In this document: one piece after another, positions 23,901 through 38,900 of the stretch
How the letters are laid out: each line of letters starts with the position of its first letter
How positions within the stretch are numbered: position 1 is the stretch's first letter
From: Lamellibrachia columna
Taxonomy: Eukaryota; Annelida; Polychaeta; Sabellida; Siboglinidae
Reading direction: 5' to 3'
DNA: 64,000 bases
Assembly: GCA_963662155.1 (NCBI GenBank)
Contig: OY759267.1
Span: 13,810,060-13,874,059, forward strand
The notes under the pieces: model-generated
What the model saw: the letters and a program-made list of their open reading frames with translations, nothing else
Database searches by the model: none
Told to the model about the DNA's origin: nothing
Program-made: the position numbers and the translations under genes

Positions 23901-26900
23901 ACCCAGTGCTACAGAACACCACCCAGTGCTACAGAACACAACCCAGTGCTACAGAACACCACACAGTGTCAAACTGTCTCACTGATTCATCTCTGCGATG
24001 AACTTTTCAGTTTTATCTTTGTCATCAACAGCAGTCGTCCTGTCTCTTTGTGAAGCTGTACAGAAGCAAGATATCCTGGCAGGTCACCTAAGACATCACA
24101 AGTGACACAGTGCCAAGTTACCCAAGACGTCACAAGTGAAACAGTGCCAAGTTACCTTATCAAGTGATATAATGACACATTGCCAGGTCACCAAAGACAT
24201 CTCAAGTGACACCGTGCCAGGTCACCTAAGACATCACAAGTGACACCATGCCAGGTCACCTAAGACGTAACAAATGACACAGTGACATGTGATGTCTTAG
24301 GTGACCTGGTACTAAGTGACCCAGTGACATAGTGCCAGGCCACCTATGATATCACAAGTGACACACTGACACAGTGCCAGGTCACCTACATTGTTTCCTT
24401 CCTTCCGGGTCCGCATGGCTTCCTCTATGACCTTGGAGAAGAACTCCTCTGAAGACCTGTCGACTGTCGACAAGTTCAGCCAGTGAAACACAGGCCTCAG
24501 GAATGGGAAGATGACTGGTTGAGAGAAACAACATTGCATTAGAACACCTGTCAACTGAAGTATTCATACTATGGAAACTCATTACTTCACACAATACATA
24601 ATAATTTACAAATGAAAACAGCACAATTTAATTAAGTAGATACATGCAGTTTCACTAGCTTCAAAAGTGGAGTGGAATAAAGTTATTGCTTGATAGCAGA
24701 GATACCAACTTTCAACCATAAGTTGGAGTAATGAAGTCGCGGCAAAGCCCCTATGGTGACTGATGAAGGCAGTCATGGCAAACTTTGAAGGTATTTGTGG
24801 AGAAGTGTATGGGGGTATCCCCTCTCCCATTGGGGAAGTGTATGGGGGTATCCCCTCTCCCATTGGGGGAGTGTATAGGGGTATCCCCTCTCCCATTGAG
24901 GGAGTGTATGGGGGTATCCCCTCTCCCATTGCGGGAGTGTATGGGGGTATCCCCTCTCCCATTTGGGGAGTGTATGGGGGTTTTCCCACTTCCATTGGGG
25001 GTTGTAGGGGAAGTGATGCATTTAAGAATCATCTGAGCACCAATTTGGGTAGTCCAAAATTAAGTTTTTAAAGAAAAATATTAATCATTTTCACTAAACA
25101 TCTATATTTCATAATGACTTATCAAATGGTTTCATTATTAGATGACAGGCTTTCATTCGAATTGCAAAATGTCCATAAAAATCATCATTATCAAGAACTG
25201 AGTGTGGAATATAGAAGTCAGAACTGGTGTAGATTTATATAAAGACTGTACACTGCATCATGCCATACGTGTACTTTAAAACATACATTTGCCATAACTA
25301 CCCCAGTATCGTTAGTGACCATGTTGTTCAGACAAACATCCATAGGCATATGCATGGCACCTAAATGTTATCAATAGCAAGGAGTACAAGTTATATAAAT
25401 GTCATAACTACATCATTAATCTTGCTTAGGCAAACATTTTAACCAACACGTCCAACCACATCACACATTTACATTTTCGCTGGTATAGGGGAAGGCAGTG
25501 TTAGTTGAGCCATTTTTCATTCTTTTTGATATGTAGGGCACAATCATATTCATAAGTCAAACTTGTTTTCACTCACATAAACTATGATTATTAGTAGCTA
25601 ATTTTATACCAAGATGATATATCTAGCATGCATGGATAATTATATATAGCTGATTCAAACAGGGTTGGTACACTGGCTCAACTAACACTGCCTTCCCCTA
25701 CTCGATGAGCAATCATGACAATGGTCAGTACGATACAATTGTCGCGCATATCACATTTTGATTCAAAGTTTGTTTTCTTAGTATTTCTGAAGTGTTATCT
25801 AAAATAAATGATACGACATGTATTGACTGTGTAAGAGTATCAACTTGATTACCTCTGATGTTGTGTATCAGCGTAATGTATTGCGATAATTCGTGCATAA
25901 AGACGATGACAACAACTTCTAAAACACTGCCGCGAATGCCATTTTGGAAACCTGCTGACCATTTCCTGCGCTGGCATGAATGAATGCGTAGTAAACCTGA
26001 CATAATTTGTAGTAGAAATATGCTAATTGGAAAGTGTGTGATCGCTGATTGGCTAGTAGTTGCCTGTGAGAGGTCGGTTAGGACCGGAAAACAACGGCTG
26101 CTGACAATGTCGTCATATTGTCAAGGGAAACATTTGACTTAAGATATTTTGTATGGGAAGGTACGGGGAAAGTAATTATTGACTGACATGTCGTAATAGC
26201 ATAATGGAGGGCTAAATGATTAATGATTACACCCAAATCATAATGGTTTGCATCTCTGTGATAGTATCATTACCAATCATACAATGTGAGCTATATTCAG
26301 GCAATTTGTGGCAAAAATCCTAGCAAGTTATGAATGAACACGCACAGATGCTGACAGGAACCGGATCCATTGGCCGTGCCTACAATACAGTGCATCCTAA
26401 CAAGGGTCCTGGTAGGTAGCCATGGATGGCACAAAGTGCATCTTAACCCTGGGAGTGACCACTGGGCCAAATTTGGCCCACACGATCAGTGCAAAAAGCA
26501 TTCTGGCCGATTTTGGTCTCACTCTGTAGGAACAATTTTCGTTTCCATCACTAGTACCCATACGGGAACAAATGGTGTCATTGGAAAACTCTTCGTTCTG
26601 ATTCATATTTATTGATGAGCATAGTCGATGATAGCTAATGACAATCTAGCCTACACCTCTAGTCTGAGGTTTTTATTTGTGAATATGCATTTTTTTTCTC
26701 ACTTCATTCTGTGTCAGTTCACTTTAGGTCAGATTATTTCAAGTTTCCGCGCCAATGTTTCGGCAAATTGAATGACAGCATTAGTGAATCACGTTATTAT
26801 ACTAGTTCAGACAGTTAGAACGATGCTGTGGGCTTTTTTGATTTAAATATCAGCAAGTTGCCATCACAATTTCCGCCGGCTTCGACAGCCCACACTACCA

Positions 26901-29900
26901 TGGTAAATGATGCGGGAACGATGGGCCTGTCTGAATCTGCATAGTCCGGTGTTGGAAAAAAAATCATAAAAATAAAAGTTCTCAACATATTTGATTAATT
27001 TTTATTTTATTGTGTAGCTAATATGTATGGCTACATTTTTCTAATTGGACTTAGTGACATACATCCACACGGTGATTATCTAGTAGCAGGTTGAAAATAA
27101 AACATTTTGCTTTCTTATTTTGATGAAATTCAAAAGAGTAATATCCCCATGATAAGATTATGCACTGCAGTTTTTATAATTTTATTATAATAAGGAGTCT
27201 TTTTTAGCAACAAAATGATACCTCAATTACATTTTTGCGATAATTATTACCGATTTTATGATATTTTAAAAGCACCCTTATGAATAATTCTAATTTGTGT
27301 ACACCGTGGAAATTTATCATTCATCGCTCCTAGGGTTAACTAGGGTTACAGAAGGTCCTGCAGACTGCTGTGTCCATCGTAGAGCTAAGGAATTGAATGG
27401 ACCTACCGCCAAGAAGTAAGGAGGGATTGAATCTCTTGAGACTTCCGAAGGCTTGTTTGGCATGGAGGACAAAGGGAGAGTCGGATTCGAGCTGTGAGTT
27501 GATCTGGAGACCAAAGACGGTGCGGGCTATCACGTCCATTGCGAAGGCGCCCATGAATCTAGATGGCACAGAGAAACATGGAAAGTAAACTGACAACCAA
27601 TGCATTTCTGAGGATAGAGATAATTAAAAGCTACACTAACAGAATACTTGGTGCCAATTGTACCAAACAGTACTGTTGAAACATCAACAAAATGTAATTT
27701 GTAATAAATTCATATCAATAAACACATGGGCCCGTACAGGCATTTTGAATTAAAATCCCACCAATGAGGTAGTTTGTAGAAAAATGTATAATCATCAAGG
27801 GACCATAGCTAATGTTCCTGTGGTGATTATTATTATGAATAGTTGCATATGTTTTCTTCTGATAAAGAGAAATATATAATATGTTTACATTAAGTACTTG
27901 TGGTTTACATGAACAGCTACTGATGTGTCCCACTAGCAATGTCTCTAATGCGAGATCAGAATTTGACTCCATTGATTACAAATGCCTGTGGTATGAATTT
28001 GGGAGGAAATGGTACTGTAACTTATTTTGATCTGTCAGTTGTTCATACGATTGTACTGCAGTAATTATGTTTAACATCCAGAATAAATTATTCAACACCA
28101 GCCTTCTAAGAAAGACCTACGTGACTATGTTAATCCCTGCCTTGTTGTCCACTTCTCCCAGCAGATTCTTCATAAGCAGTGCAGCACACGCATTCATGTC
28201 TGATGTCATCTACAAAATTAAACTAACCTTGTGTCGATGTCACAAGATGACATTATATCATGGTTGCATCACTTTTGATTATGATAATTATAAACATCAA
28301 AACTGTGACACTGGGTCATTATTAGAACAAAAATCTTAACAAAACCAATTACCAGATTCTGAAAAAATAAAATGAACTTTTTTCAGACCGAGATAAAAGA
28401 TATATATGGCATAAAACAGTGCAATTACTTTTTATTTAATACTACTAAACTGGGTATGTGATTGGTAAACAGAAATAGCATGTTTTTTGTTAAACAACAC
28501 ATTTTAGTTACTTACAAAAAGTGGTAGAGGCTAATGACATCATTACAAAACAACACAGGGAGATTGAGCATCAAGGCAACTATCAATCAAAATCTGCTAG
28601 GTTTTGTTGGAAATCTGCCTAGCATTAAAAGTATTTATGATTCAAACGCTCTATAAATTTGTCATTTGATTCGATACTTGCATGATGAACACATGAAAAT
28701 ATGTCCTTTATTACGATTTGCATAAAAACTGGATATGGCCGTATACCTACCAAAAATCTTATATAGTATAGTATCCAGGATCACTCACTCATAAAGTGTT
28801 TTACACGTCTCCTGCTGGAAGACCTGTTCATTCAAACACCAACTCAATTTCTCTTGGAAATATTCAACCAAGCTGCAGTTACTGCACGAAGACTATTCAC
28901 TCCGACATTCCACCCAAGAACTCAATCACAGAGTGGAGTAGGCCGGGACAACATGAAGTCAATGAAACTGTCATGGGAAGACTTATATTATATGATAGCA
29001 CTACAGATGGTGCCCAGGGGAACTGGGATAGCTGGGCAGATGGGGACATGAGATGAGTTTACTTCCCCTGTACCTGTTTTAGTTTGGCTGAACTGAAGGC
29101 TGGAGAGAGCTGCACTCGGACGTGTTTCCACTGGTCATCTCTGAGGGCAACTAATGTCTGGGAGAACGTCTCACTGCTTGTGACCAGACCCTGAAGAATT
29201 ACAAACAATGATTATAATAAAATTTACTATCCATACATTATTATTGCATATTTTGTGTAGCAGCAGCACAACAAATATTAAATTTTCTGTAGATATTAAG
29301 TCAGAACATTACTTCTGTGTTATTCTATAGTGTTACTCACAGGCCGGTTGTGGAAGTGTGCAAAATCTTTCACCATAATGCTGCGCACCATATCAGGATC
29401 AGTGGTCATAAAAATGGGAACACTGCCCAGAAACACCCTGCAACAGAAGGAAAAACAATCCCTCAAATTCGTATTATATATATAGGAAATCTGTACAATG
29501 TGTCAGACCATATGTAAACAGATAAAATTTGTAAAAAAATAAAAATGTAAATAAAAGCTACCGGGTAAATGTGCATGCATTTCACTCAGAGACTGGAAGG
29601 CCGGCCTGGAAAGACCTGTATGTCTCAAGTGCAGGGGGCCTGAACCACTTCTGTGGGAAGATTGTTCCAGTTCACGACAGCATCCTGCATGATTGGGTTC
29701 TGGCACAGGTTTACATGAAGCTAAGGCAGTGTGTGTATGTCTTGAACAGTGACTCAGTGAGGAGAGGTACTGATTTAGATTCACGTATACAAATATTGTT
29801 GTGATTTTTCTAATTGTTAGTTTTTTTAAAGAAGGTCATTGCTTGTCCTGTATATTACCATGGGCACCCAGAATTTTGTCAAATTGATTAGTTACACCTA

Positions 29901-32900
29901 TCATGGAAGACATGGATTATGCGGATAGCAATGGCAACACTATTGTGAAATGAATATTAGGCAGATTTAAGCAGTGATATCAGGTTCATGACCAAGACAG
30001 TTGGCGGGCATGATATGGTCATGTGCATGTTGTATAAGGTCTGTGCCAAGTATCTTGACAAAATTGAACAGTGTCACCACAAGACAGGTGAAATACAACT
30101 AATAAATCGCTCGTCTAAATAGGTTTGGTATATCTAGGAGAGTAATCTGTCGTGCGGCTGTTTTTTTTCCAAACCTGATACTGACACAGGATACAAAATG
30201 GCCAGTTGATAAAATGTTAGATATTATCTTAACATCACAATTTTAATTAGAGTTTACTAATTCCAACATAAATAAATTGTTAAACCAGTGCAACTTGTCA
30301 ATATATAGGAATAATTTCCATCCAGTATTAAACTATAACTGGTTGGCAGCATTCTGTGTACATACATTGAACACTGTCCCACAAACCAGTCAGAACACAG
30401 GCGACAAATGCAATTGATTGACCATATGTCACTCACCCAGTTCTTTTTCCATATTTCTCAATCCAGTACTGATGTGCTTCAATACGCCCCTAAAATCAAT
30501 CAAATATGAAATTCACCAACACAAAACAAAGATATTGAGTCTTTAGGCTGTATATAACGTGAATGATTCAGCATTTAATTAATTTCTTTCTGGATGTGAA
30601 AGTTTGCATTAGAACTGAACAAAAAGGCAACCGCTGCAAGAGTTTATGACTCCTTGCACTACCCAGTCATGTTGACGACTCCTTGCACTACCCAGTCATG
30701 TTGACGACTCCTTGCACGACCCAGTCATGTTGATGACTCCTTGCACTACCCAGTCATGTTGACGACTCCTTGCACGACCCAGTCATGTTGATGACTCCTT
30801 GCACGACCCAGTCATGTTGATGACTCCTTGCACTACCCAGTCATGTTGACGACTCCTTGCACTACCCAGTCATGTTGACAACTCCTTGCACTACCCAGTC
30901 ATGTTGATGACTCCTTGCACGACCCAGTCATGTTGATGACTCCTTGCACGACCCAGTCATGTTGACGACTCCTTGCACGACCCAGTCATGTTGACGACTC
31001 CTTGCACGACCCAGTCATGTTGACGACTCCTTGCACGACCCAGTCATGTTGACGACTCCTTGCACGACCCAGTCATGTTGAAGACTCCTTGCACGACCCA
31101 GTCATGTTGACGACTCCTTGCACGACCCAGTCATGTTGACGACTCCTTGCACGACCCAGTCATGTTGATGACTCCTTGCACGACCCAGTCATGTTGACGA
31201 CTCCTTGCACGACCCAGTCATGTTGAAGACTCCTTGCACGACCCAGTCATGTTGATGACTCCTTGCACGACCCAGTCATGTTGATGACTCCTTGCACTAC
31301 CCAGTCATGTTGATGACTCCTTGCACTACCCAGTCATGTTGATGACTCCTTGCACTACCCAGTCATGTTGATGACTCCTTGCACGACCCAGTCATGTTCT
31401 GGTAGGGCAATGCCAATGGCAATGGCAACTTCACGGCCCACAAATCATGTACAACTGCCAGTTTCACGAAATGTTCGGTGGATGTTTGATGTAGGTCACG
31501 TAACAATGGCAGAAACATATATAGCGGTTCTAACAGATGTATGTAACTATTGTCATTTCCGTAATACATCTACATTGATTCCAATGACGTGACACCCCAC
31601 AAACCTCTTTAGTCTATATATAATACGGATGCTTCAGCATTTAATGAATTTCCTTCCCCATGTGAAAGTTTGCATTAGAAAATGTGGTGATATGAGTAAT
31701 AACTATGATGGCCGCTGTTGTGTGTTGAATTTGGCAATGTGATGGAGTTGTGTGATGGAACGATGCACAATGCGATGGAGTGATGTAATGGAGCGATATG
31801 ATGGAACGGTGCGATGCGATGGAGTGATGTGATGGAGCAATGGGATGCAATGGAGTGAAGCGATGCGATGGAGTGATGCAATGGAGAAATGCGATGGACT
31901 AAAGCGATGGAGTGATGCACGATGCGATGGAGTGATGCATGATGCGATGTGATGGAGCCATGCACAATGCGATGGAGTGTTGCAATTTGATGGAGTAATG
32001 TGATGGAGCGATGCCAAAATCAGCACACAACAGTCTCAGCCATCATAAATAGCAGACTCGAGACATCCTTGTGAACTAGTGTTGATAATGTTATCACCCT
32101 CTTGGATCTTCCTGTGCAAACATGCAACTGAACTTTGGTCCAGTTGCCACATCAACTACTCTAGTGGATTGTTAAGAATGAGTTTGGTTCAGGAAGTGTG
32201 AGAGAGACAGACCATCCTGACTGATGTGTGCATGTTTCCACTGACAGGCCATGGACGCGGTCCCGGGATTCCTTGATCCTTGAAGCATCCAAAGTGGCGT
32301 GTCGAATAACTGCAATTGACAGGAAAGATGAGATAAACTTTCCTAGATATGAACAACATTTAAAATGATTAATACAATTTGATAAATAACTAATTAAGAA
32401 AATATGTGACAGGATATGTTGTTCAGTTTGTTTACAATTCATACATCACACAAGATCCACACTATCCAAGGGCCTCTTTATCTTTATTCTTACATGCTCT
32501 AATAATGGTTGGAGTTTGGTCTCTAAAACAGGTGGATGATGGTAGGCTGAAAACCCTGCCACATCTCTTGACCACTACTATAAATATATATATATATATA
32601 TATTTTTTTACTAGGGCCTTAACATTGGGTCTAGGCTCGTCTACTTAGAATACTTCATAATTGGCAGAGTCCATGTCAGGATTTAATGCCAATTGGTGCA
32701 GTACTAGATGTGAAAGTGCTAGTAAAAGTATGTACCAAGAAAAAGTGAGAGTAAAATGTGGAATATGACTTATCGTTTAGCTCACTAGAAAGCCTCAATG
32801 GTTGCGGTTGCTATCACTTTCCCAGGCAGGGCGTTCCACCAAGTGACAGCGCGTGGAAAGAAGGAGTTGCCATATACCTGGATGTCACTAGGGATTATTT

Positions 32901-35900
32901 GGTATTTGTATGGGTGGTAATATTGTACACAGTTTGGGAGCGAAGGGATAGGTAGTGATTAGCGTTGACGGCAATCTGCTGATTATGGATTATTTGGATA
33001 TTTTAAATTTTGGTTACCGCCTTGATGTATGGTTTTCATGGTATTGTGTGGCATTTATCACTGTTAAACTTCATTTGCCACAAGATGGACCATTGGGGGA
33101 GTCTGTTCAGGTCTTCCTGGAGAGCAAGTGAAGGGAGTCAGTGGCAGGTGCTGGAGATAGGTCTATAAATAGGACAGTTGTCTCCAAAGAGACAATTCCT
33201 ATTGGCAGACTGTTTATGAATAAAAGGAAAAACAATGGGCTCAGGACTGTTCCCTGTGGTAGTCCTAATTACAGGGACCCAGGCAGATGACTACCACCAC
33301 AGGCACCCACGAATTCCATTTGGTGAAGTTTTAGAAGTAATTATTGGTGGGTGACTCAGTCGAACAGTTTGGAAAATTTTTTGATTTCAGCGTCACACTG
33401 CTCTAAGTTGTTTAGGGATTTTACAATGTCCTTTGGTTGTGATAATTAATTCTAGCCTACTCTTGAGTGCCGAATAAACGTATAGGCCAAATAATAGTAT
33501 AGGATGGCAAATGGGTCAAATTTAATAATAGTATAGTGCAGAATAACAGTATAGGGGGGCAAATTGTTCAAAACAAATAGTACAGTGCACAAAAATCACT
33601 AGTATATTTGTTTTTTTTAGCGCCGAAGCAATTTTTTTACTCGAGGTGAAGCCAAGGCGTCCCTAGTAAACTACGCGGATCGCCTGTATTTTGTTTTTTT
33701 TCTGCCGAATATGTATAAACTTTGTGCATATTTGTGTCACCGCAGATACAGTAACCACATTTTATATCTGTGAAAAATCAGGGAATTTTCCATTTTTAAA
33801 TGGACATTAAAGTTTTATTGAACTGAATACACAAGCCCGTTTCAGGGGTAACCGCCGCCAGCTGGTTACGACAGGTTTGAGGCGCTGCGCATGGCGGCCA
33901 TTTACGGTCAGTTTACGCGATGATAAAGGCGTTTAAATTAATAATATAACATGTCGTGCTCCCGAGAACTAAGGATTCTGACGGATTCATCTAATCATGG
34001 AATTCTAACGGTCTAATATAGGATCCTCAGAAGCTAAATTCACGACTGTCGTTCAAAAGGATGAAAGCCATCAGAGGGAGCCACATACAAATCTAGTTGG
34101 GAGCAAGTGATTTTAGCGCTAGAGGCATTGCTCTCCTAAAAATTATGCCCTGCATAATTTGCCATGATTATCGGAGAATATAGACTGGCACAAATGTTTA
34201 AATTTAATAATAGTATAGTGCCAAATAAGGTGCATGTAGGGTGGCATTTTGCATCAAATAAATACGCATATAGGGATGCTTATTCGGCACTCAAGAGTAG
34301 CCCTAGGCCTAGGTGAAATATTTCTGACAGTAACTTGAACTACTGTCCTGATGTGCGATATTTTAGCGTTATGTGTACTAAAGAGCACAAACACAACACT
34401 TAGATGACTATTACCATCGCGTCTTTGCACTGTAGGCAAAGCACAGGCCTGATAAGGACAGCATAATCTAGACCACCAGTCATCTGGGAGGGAAGTAGAC
34501 AGGAGCGAAGGAGACAGGAGGGAAGGCAACAAGCGCAAGATAGCCAGGAGACGGGAGGGAAAGGCGACATGTTGATGGGCGAGAGGGAGATAGATAACAT
34601 GCTGCCAGGTGACATGACTGCGGGGCAATATGAGACAGAAGGGATCCAACACAGAGAGGGATGGTACAATTGCCATAACTAGGAAATACAGGCAGTTAGT
34701 TAAAAGAGCTAAGCAGACATGGGTTGAGTAGATAATTCTGTCAGGGATTCTACCAGTAATGGGAAGCAGGGGACTTCTTCACTTCACTTTCCCATAACCC
34801 GTAAGGATCGTTGGGGCACCATTGATGACTTTCTAACCAGCTCTCTCCACGTTTCCCTGTTCTCGACAGCCCTCTGGGAATCAGCGAACTCCATTCCTGT
34901 CCACTCTTTGATGTTGTCTTCCCACCTCTTCTTCTGTCTACCTCTTCGTCTCCCCCCTCTTACGGTACCTTGCAAGATAGTCTTTGCAAGGCCAGATGAT
35001 CGTGATACATGACCGTACCACTTCAGTTTACGCTTCTTAACTGTTGTAAGAAGGTCATCATATGGTCCGATGGCTTCTTTGATCTTGTTGCGGACAGCTT
35101 CGTTAGTAACATGGTCTTTGTATGATATGCGCAAGATCTTCCGAAAGCATCTCATTTCCATGGCTTGTATCCTCTTCTGTAGATCTGCTGAGAGGGTCCA
35201 TGTTTCACAAGCGTACAGAAAGATGGACATGACAAGGGAGCGCATCAGCCTTATCTTCGAACTGACCGTGATGTTTCTGTCGTTCCATAAGGGTTTCAAC
35301 CTTGTTAGTGCTGCTGTTGTCTGTGCAATCCTGGCAAGTATCTCCGGTTTGGAACCCTCATCTGTGATAATTGATCCCAAGTACCTGAAGCTTGTTACTG
35401 TCTGCAGTCTCTGTCCATTAACTTTGACCTCTGTGCTGATGCCTTGTGTGTTGTTCGTCATCAGTTTGGTCTTTTCGGCACTGATCTCCATGCCGTATGA
35501 TGTAGATGTTTTTTCAAGGCGCTCCACTAAATTTACTAGTTCTTGTTCATCTCCTGCTAAGCCGTCGATGTCGTCAGCAAAACGAAGGTTGGTGATTGTC
35601 CTGCCTCCAATGCTGACAGTACCTTGATGGTTTTCTAAAGCATCAGTCATGATCCTTTCCAGAAAAATGTTGAAGAGCGTTGGTGATAGTAGGCATCCTT
35701 GTCGAACTCCGACTGTTGTTCGAAACCAGTCTCCTATGCTGCTGTTGAAGGTTACTGCACTGGTGGCATTGTCATATAGGTGTTCAATGGTTCGGACAAG
35801 CTTGGAGCCAATGTTGTACTTCCTCATGGTTGCCCATAGGGCTGCATGCCATACCTTATCAAAGGCCTTCTTGAAATCTATAAAGACATGATACAGGCTT

Positions 35901-38900
35901 TGCTGATGTTGAAGGTGTTTCTCGCAAAGGATTCTAAGGTTGAAGATCTGTTCACTGGTGCTCCGTCCTGCTCGAAAACCCGCTTGTTCTTCAGCGATAA
36001 TCTCTTCTGCCTGGGGTTTGAGTCTGTTGAGTAGTATCTTCAACATGACTTTGCTCGGGTGGCTGATGAGGCTGATTGTTCTGTAATTTTGGCATATCTG
36101 TAGGTTGCCTTTCTTGGGAAGTGTTATGATCAGTGACTGAGTCCATGGGGTGGGCCATTCTCCTGTCTGCCAGATCTTGTTGCAGATTGTTGTAAGTGTG
36201 GTAATCAAGGCTTCTCCCCCAGCTTGAACCTGTTCTGCTGGTATGTTATCAATTCCAGCTGACTTTCCTTTTTTCAGAGACTTTACTGCAGCCTCCACTT
36301 CCTCACGAAGAATGGGGTAGTCGTCCTCTTCAGTAGTCTGTGTACAATTTAGTACTACTGGGTCTCCGTTGGTGTTGTGGCTGTACAATTCTGAGCAGTA
36401 TTCTGTCCATCGATTGAGGATCTGCTGTTCTTCTGTCAGGCATTTCCCTGATTTGTCTTGGATAGTGGTAGTTATCCCTTTCTTCACTGATGTCAGGTCT
36501 TTCACTATTTGATAAGCCTTCTTGCTGTTGTTCTTGCTCAAGCTGTCTTCAATTTCACAGCATTGTTCTGCTATCCAGTTATCTTTTGCTCTTCTCATAT
36601 CTTGTTTAATCTTCTTGTTGACTTCTCTGTATTTTGCTGCACCTTCAGGATCACATTTTCTCCTTTTCAATTCCCTTCTTTTGTCACAAAGATCTAGGAT
36701 GTCCAGTATGATAAGTGGTGCAAATTTCCCACCTATCATTGCTTTGAATGCTTCTGCTACATCAGGATCCTTAAGTTTCTCGATGTCAAATTTGATTCTT
36801 GTTGGCTTTGGTTTGCTGATCCTCTTCAGGCGAATGTGGAAGGATGTCATCAGCAAGTCGTGATCACTTCCGATATCTGCTCCTGGAAAGCTTCGTGTCC
36901 TGGCAATGTTCACTCCTGTGTGAAAGCGCCGTTTCACCAAGATGTAGTCGATCTGATTGTGATGTTTTCCATCTGGGCTGTGCCAGGTCCATCTTCTAGA
37001 TGTTTTGTGTGGGCCAAATGTGTTAGCCAGCATCAGCTCATTGTACATCAGCAGGGGACAGGGATATCAAAATTGCTGGAGAATGGCAATTAACACGCTA
37101 GTTCAGCAGTTATGCATGGAAGTCGGAAGAGGAAGTTCGATTTGTGGGAGGGCTGATATGTACGAGGGATGGGCTTCATCTTAGTGGAAAGGGTACAGCA
37201 ATGTTTGCTGATGAACTATCAGCAGCAATCAACAGTGGCATTGGAAGCATAAAATATATTTTTGGTAGCAAACATTGTTTAAACTAGAAGCGCATGGGGG
37301 TTACTTAGAGGTGCCTCAAACAGGACAAGAGGCCACTAGTACACACAAACCAGTAACAAAATGTCCAGAAAACATTTCTGAAGCTGGCTGTAAATGCGTG
37401 TGCTTAAATGCAAGGAGCATAAATAAGAAAATAAGAAAAACTAATTAAACATTATGGTAGAAGATATTAACCCTCACATAATTGGTATAACCAAATCATG
37501 GGCCAACAAAGATATATCAGATGCTGAATTACGACTGACAGGATACGTAATGTTTACGAGATATCGAATAGGACAAAGGGGAGGGGGGAGTTATTTTATA
37601 TATTAAAGAACCTATACAGGCTTTAAAAAATTAAATTAGAAAGGGAAACACATTGCGACAAAGCAGTTTGGTGCAATATAGTTACAGGAAATTCAACAAT
37701 AACTATTGGATTAGTTTACCGAAGTCCAAACATAAATGAAGAGTATAACAGAAAAATACAAAATGCTATAAAGGAAGTGAATAAAAGGGGAATGTATCAT
37801 GTGGGGCATGATGGCATACCGGTTAGAAGGCCGGACTCTCAATCACCCCACGTTGCCACAGTTCAGTCAGCTGTATAAATGAGTACCTGGCAATACAGAC
37901 AGTGGTAGAAATGTGAATTGCAGCATGGCTGAATGTTTCCCTGAGAAGTTAAGATGGCCTTGGAATGAACAGGTCTGCCAGGGGGTGAAGTGTAAAGTGC
38001 TTTGAGCGGTCCTACGGACTGGATACCGCGCTATATAAGAATGTACCTTTTTCCTTTTTATCATAATGGGCAATTTTAACCACAGACACATACAATGGAA
38101 ATGTCTACGGAATACAAGGGTTGAGAACCAACAGTTCCTTCTTTTAATTCAGGATAGCTTCCTTACTCAACACGTACTAGAACTAAGCAGGGTAGAGAAT
38201 ATATTCGATTTCGTTTTGTCTTCACAAAATGAATTAGTGAACAATGTCAAAATATATGAGCCATTGGGTAACAGTGAAATCAAATACATTTTGACATCAA
38301 AGTAAAATCAGAGAGTAAAAATAAAGAAATACAGGAGAAACTTCCACAAAGGTATATATAAAGATATGAGAAAATACTTAGCAAAGCTAGATTGGAATAA
38401 CATGCTGAGGAATAAGACCGCAATTGAACGTTGGAACATTCTAAAATATGTAATTGAGAGTATCATTGATCAATTTGTTCCCTTGAAAAACAAGGAAAAT
38501 GGTCTAGAAAGAAACACTTGTTAAAAGAAGCTGTTAAAAATAACATACAAGCAAACTATGTGGAGGGTTTACAGACGTACCAGAAAGGATAAAGACAACA
38601 CTGCACTTAATGCAGCTACAAATGAAATTAGACAATCCAAAAGAAGTTATGAATAAAAATTAGCATGTAACATAAAAAATTACAGCAAGAGCTTTTATGC
38701 ATATAACCAGAGTAAACAAAATGTACAAGACAAGGTTGTACCACTAGAAGACAGTGCTGGAAATATAAAATAACAAGGTTTTTTAATGGCGGAAGACCTA
38801 AATGGATACTTCAGTTCAGTGTTTACCAGAGAGGATATTAGTTCATCACCAGTTCCAGATGCTAAATTTCAGGAGGCTAAATAGGACTATTTAGTGCAGT

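Noticed and set aside
30648..31398. CRISPR-like regular repeat array (also 61420-62690 and 63565-64000)
   Set aside because: Units are directly abutting with no unique spacers, in a eukaryotic genome with introns; they are minisatellites.
32161..32442. 93-codon frame on the minus strand
   Set aside because: The real coding signal here is another frame, the P450 proline hinge exon (32213-32309).
34254..34676. 140-codon frame rich in Leu/Ser
   Set aside because: Antisense of the CR1 5' region plus a MITE end; low-complexity.
35070..35627. 185-codon plus-strand frame
   Set aside because: Shadow of the intact LINE ORF on the opposite strand.
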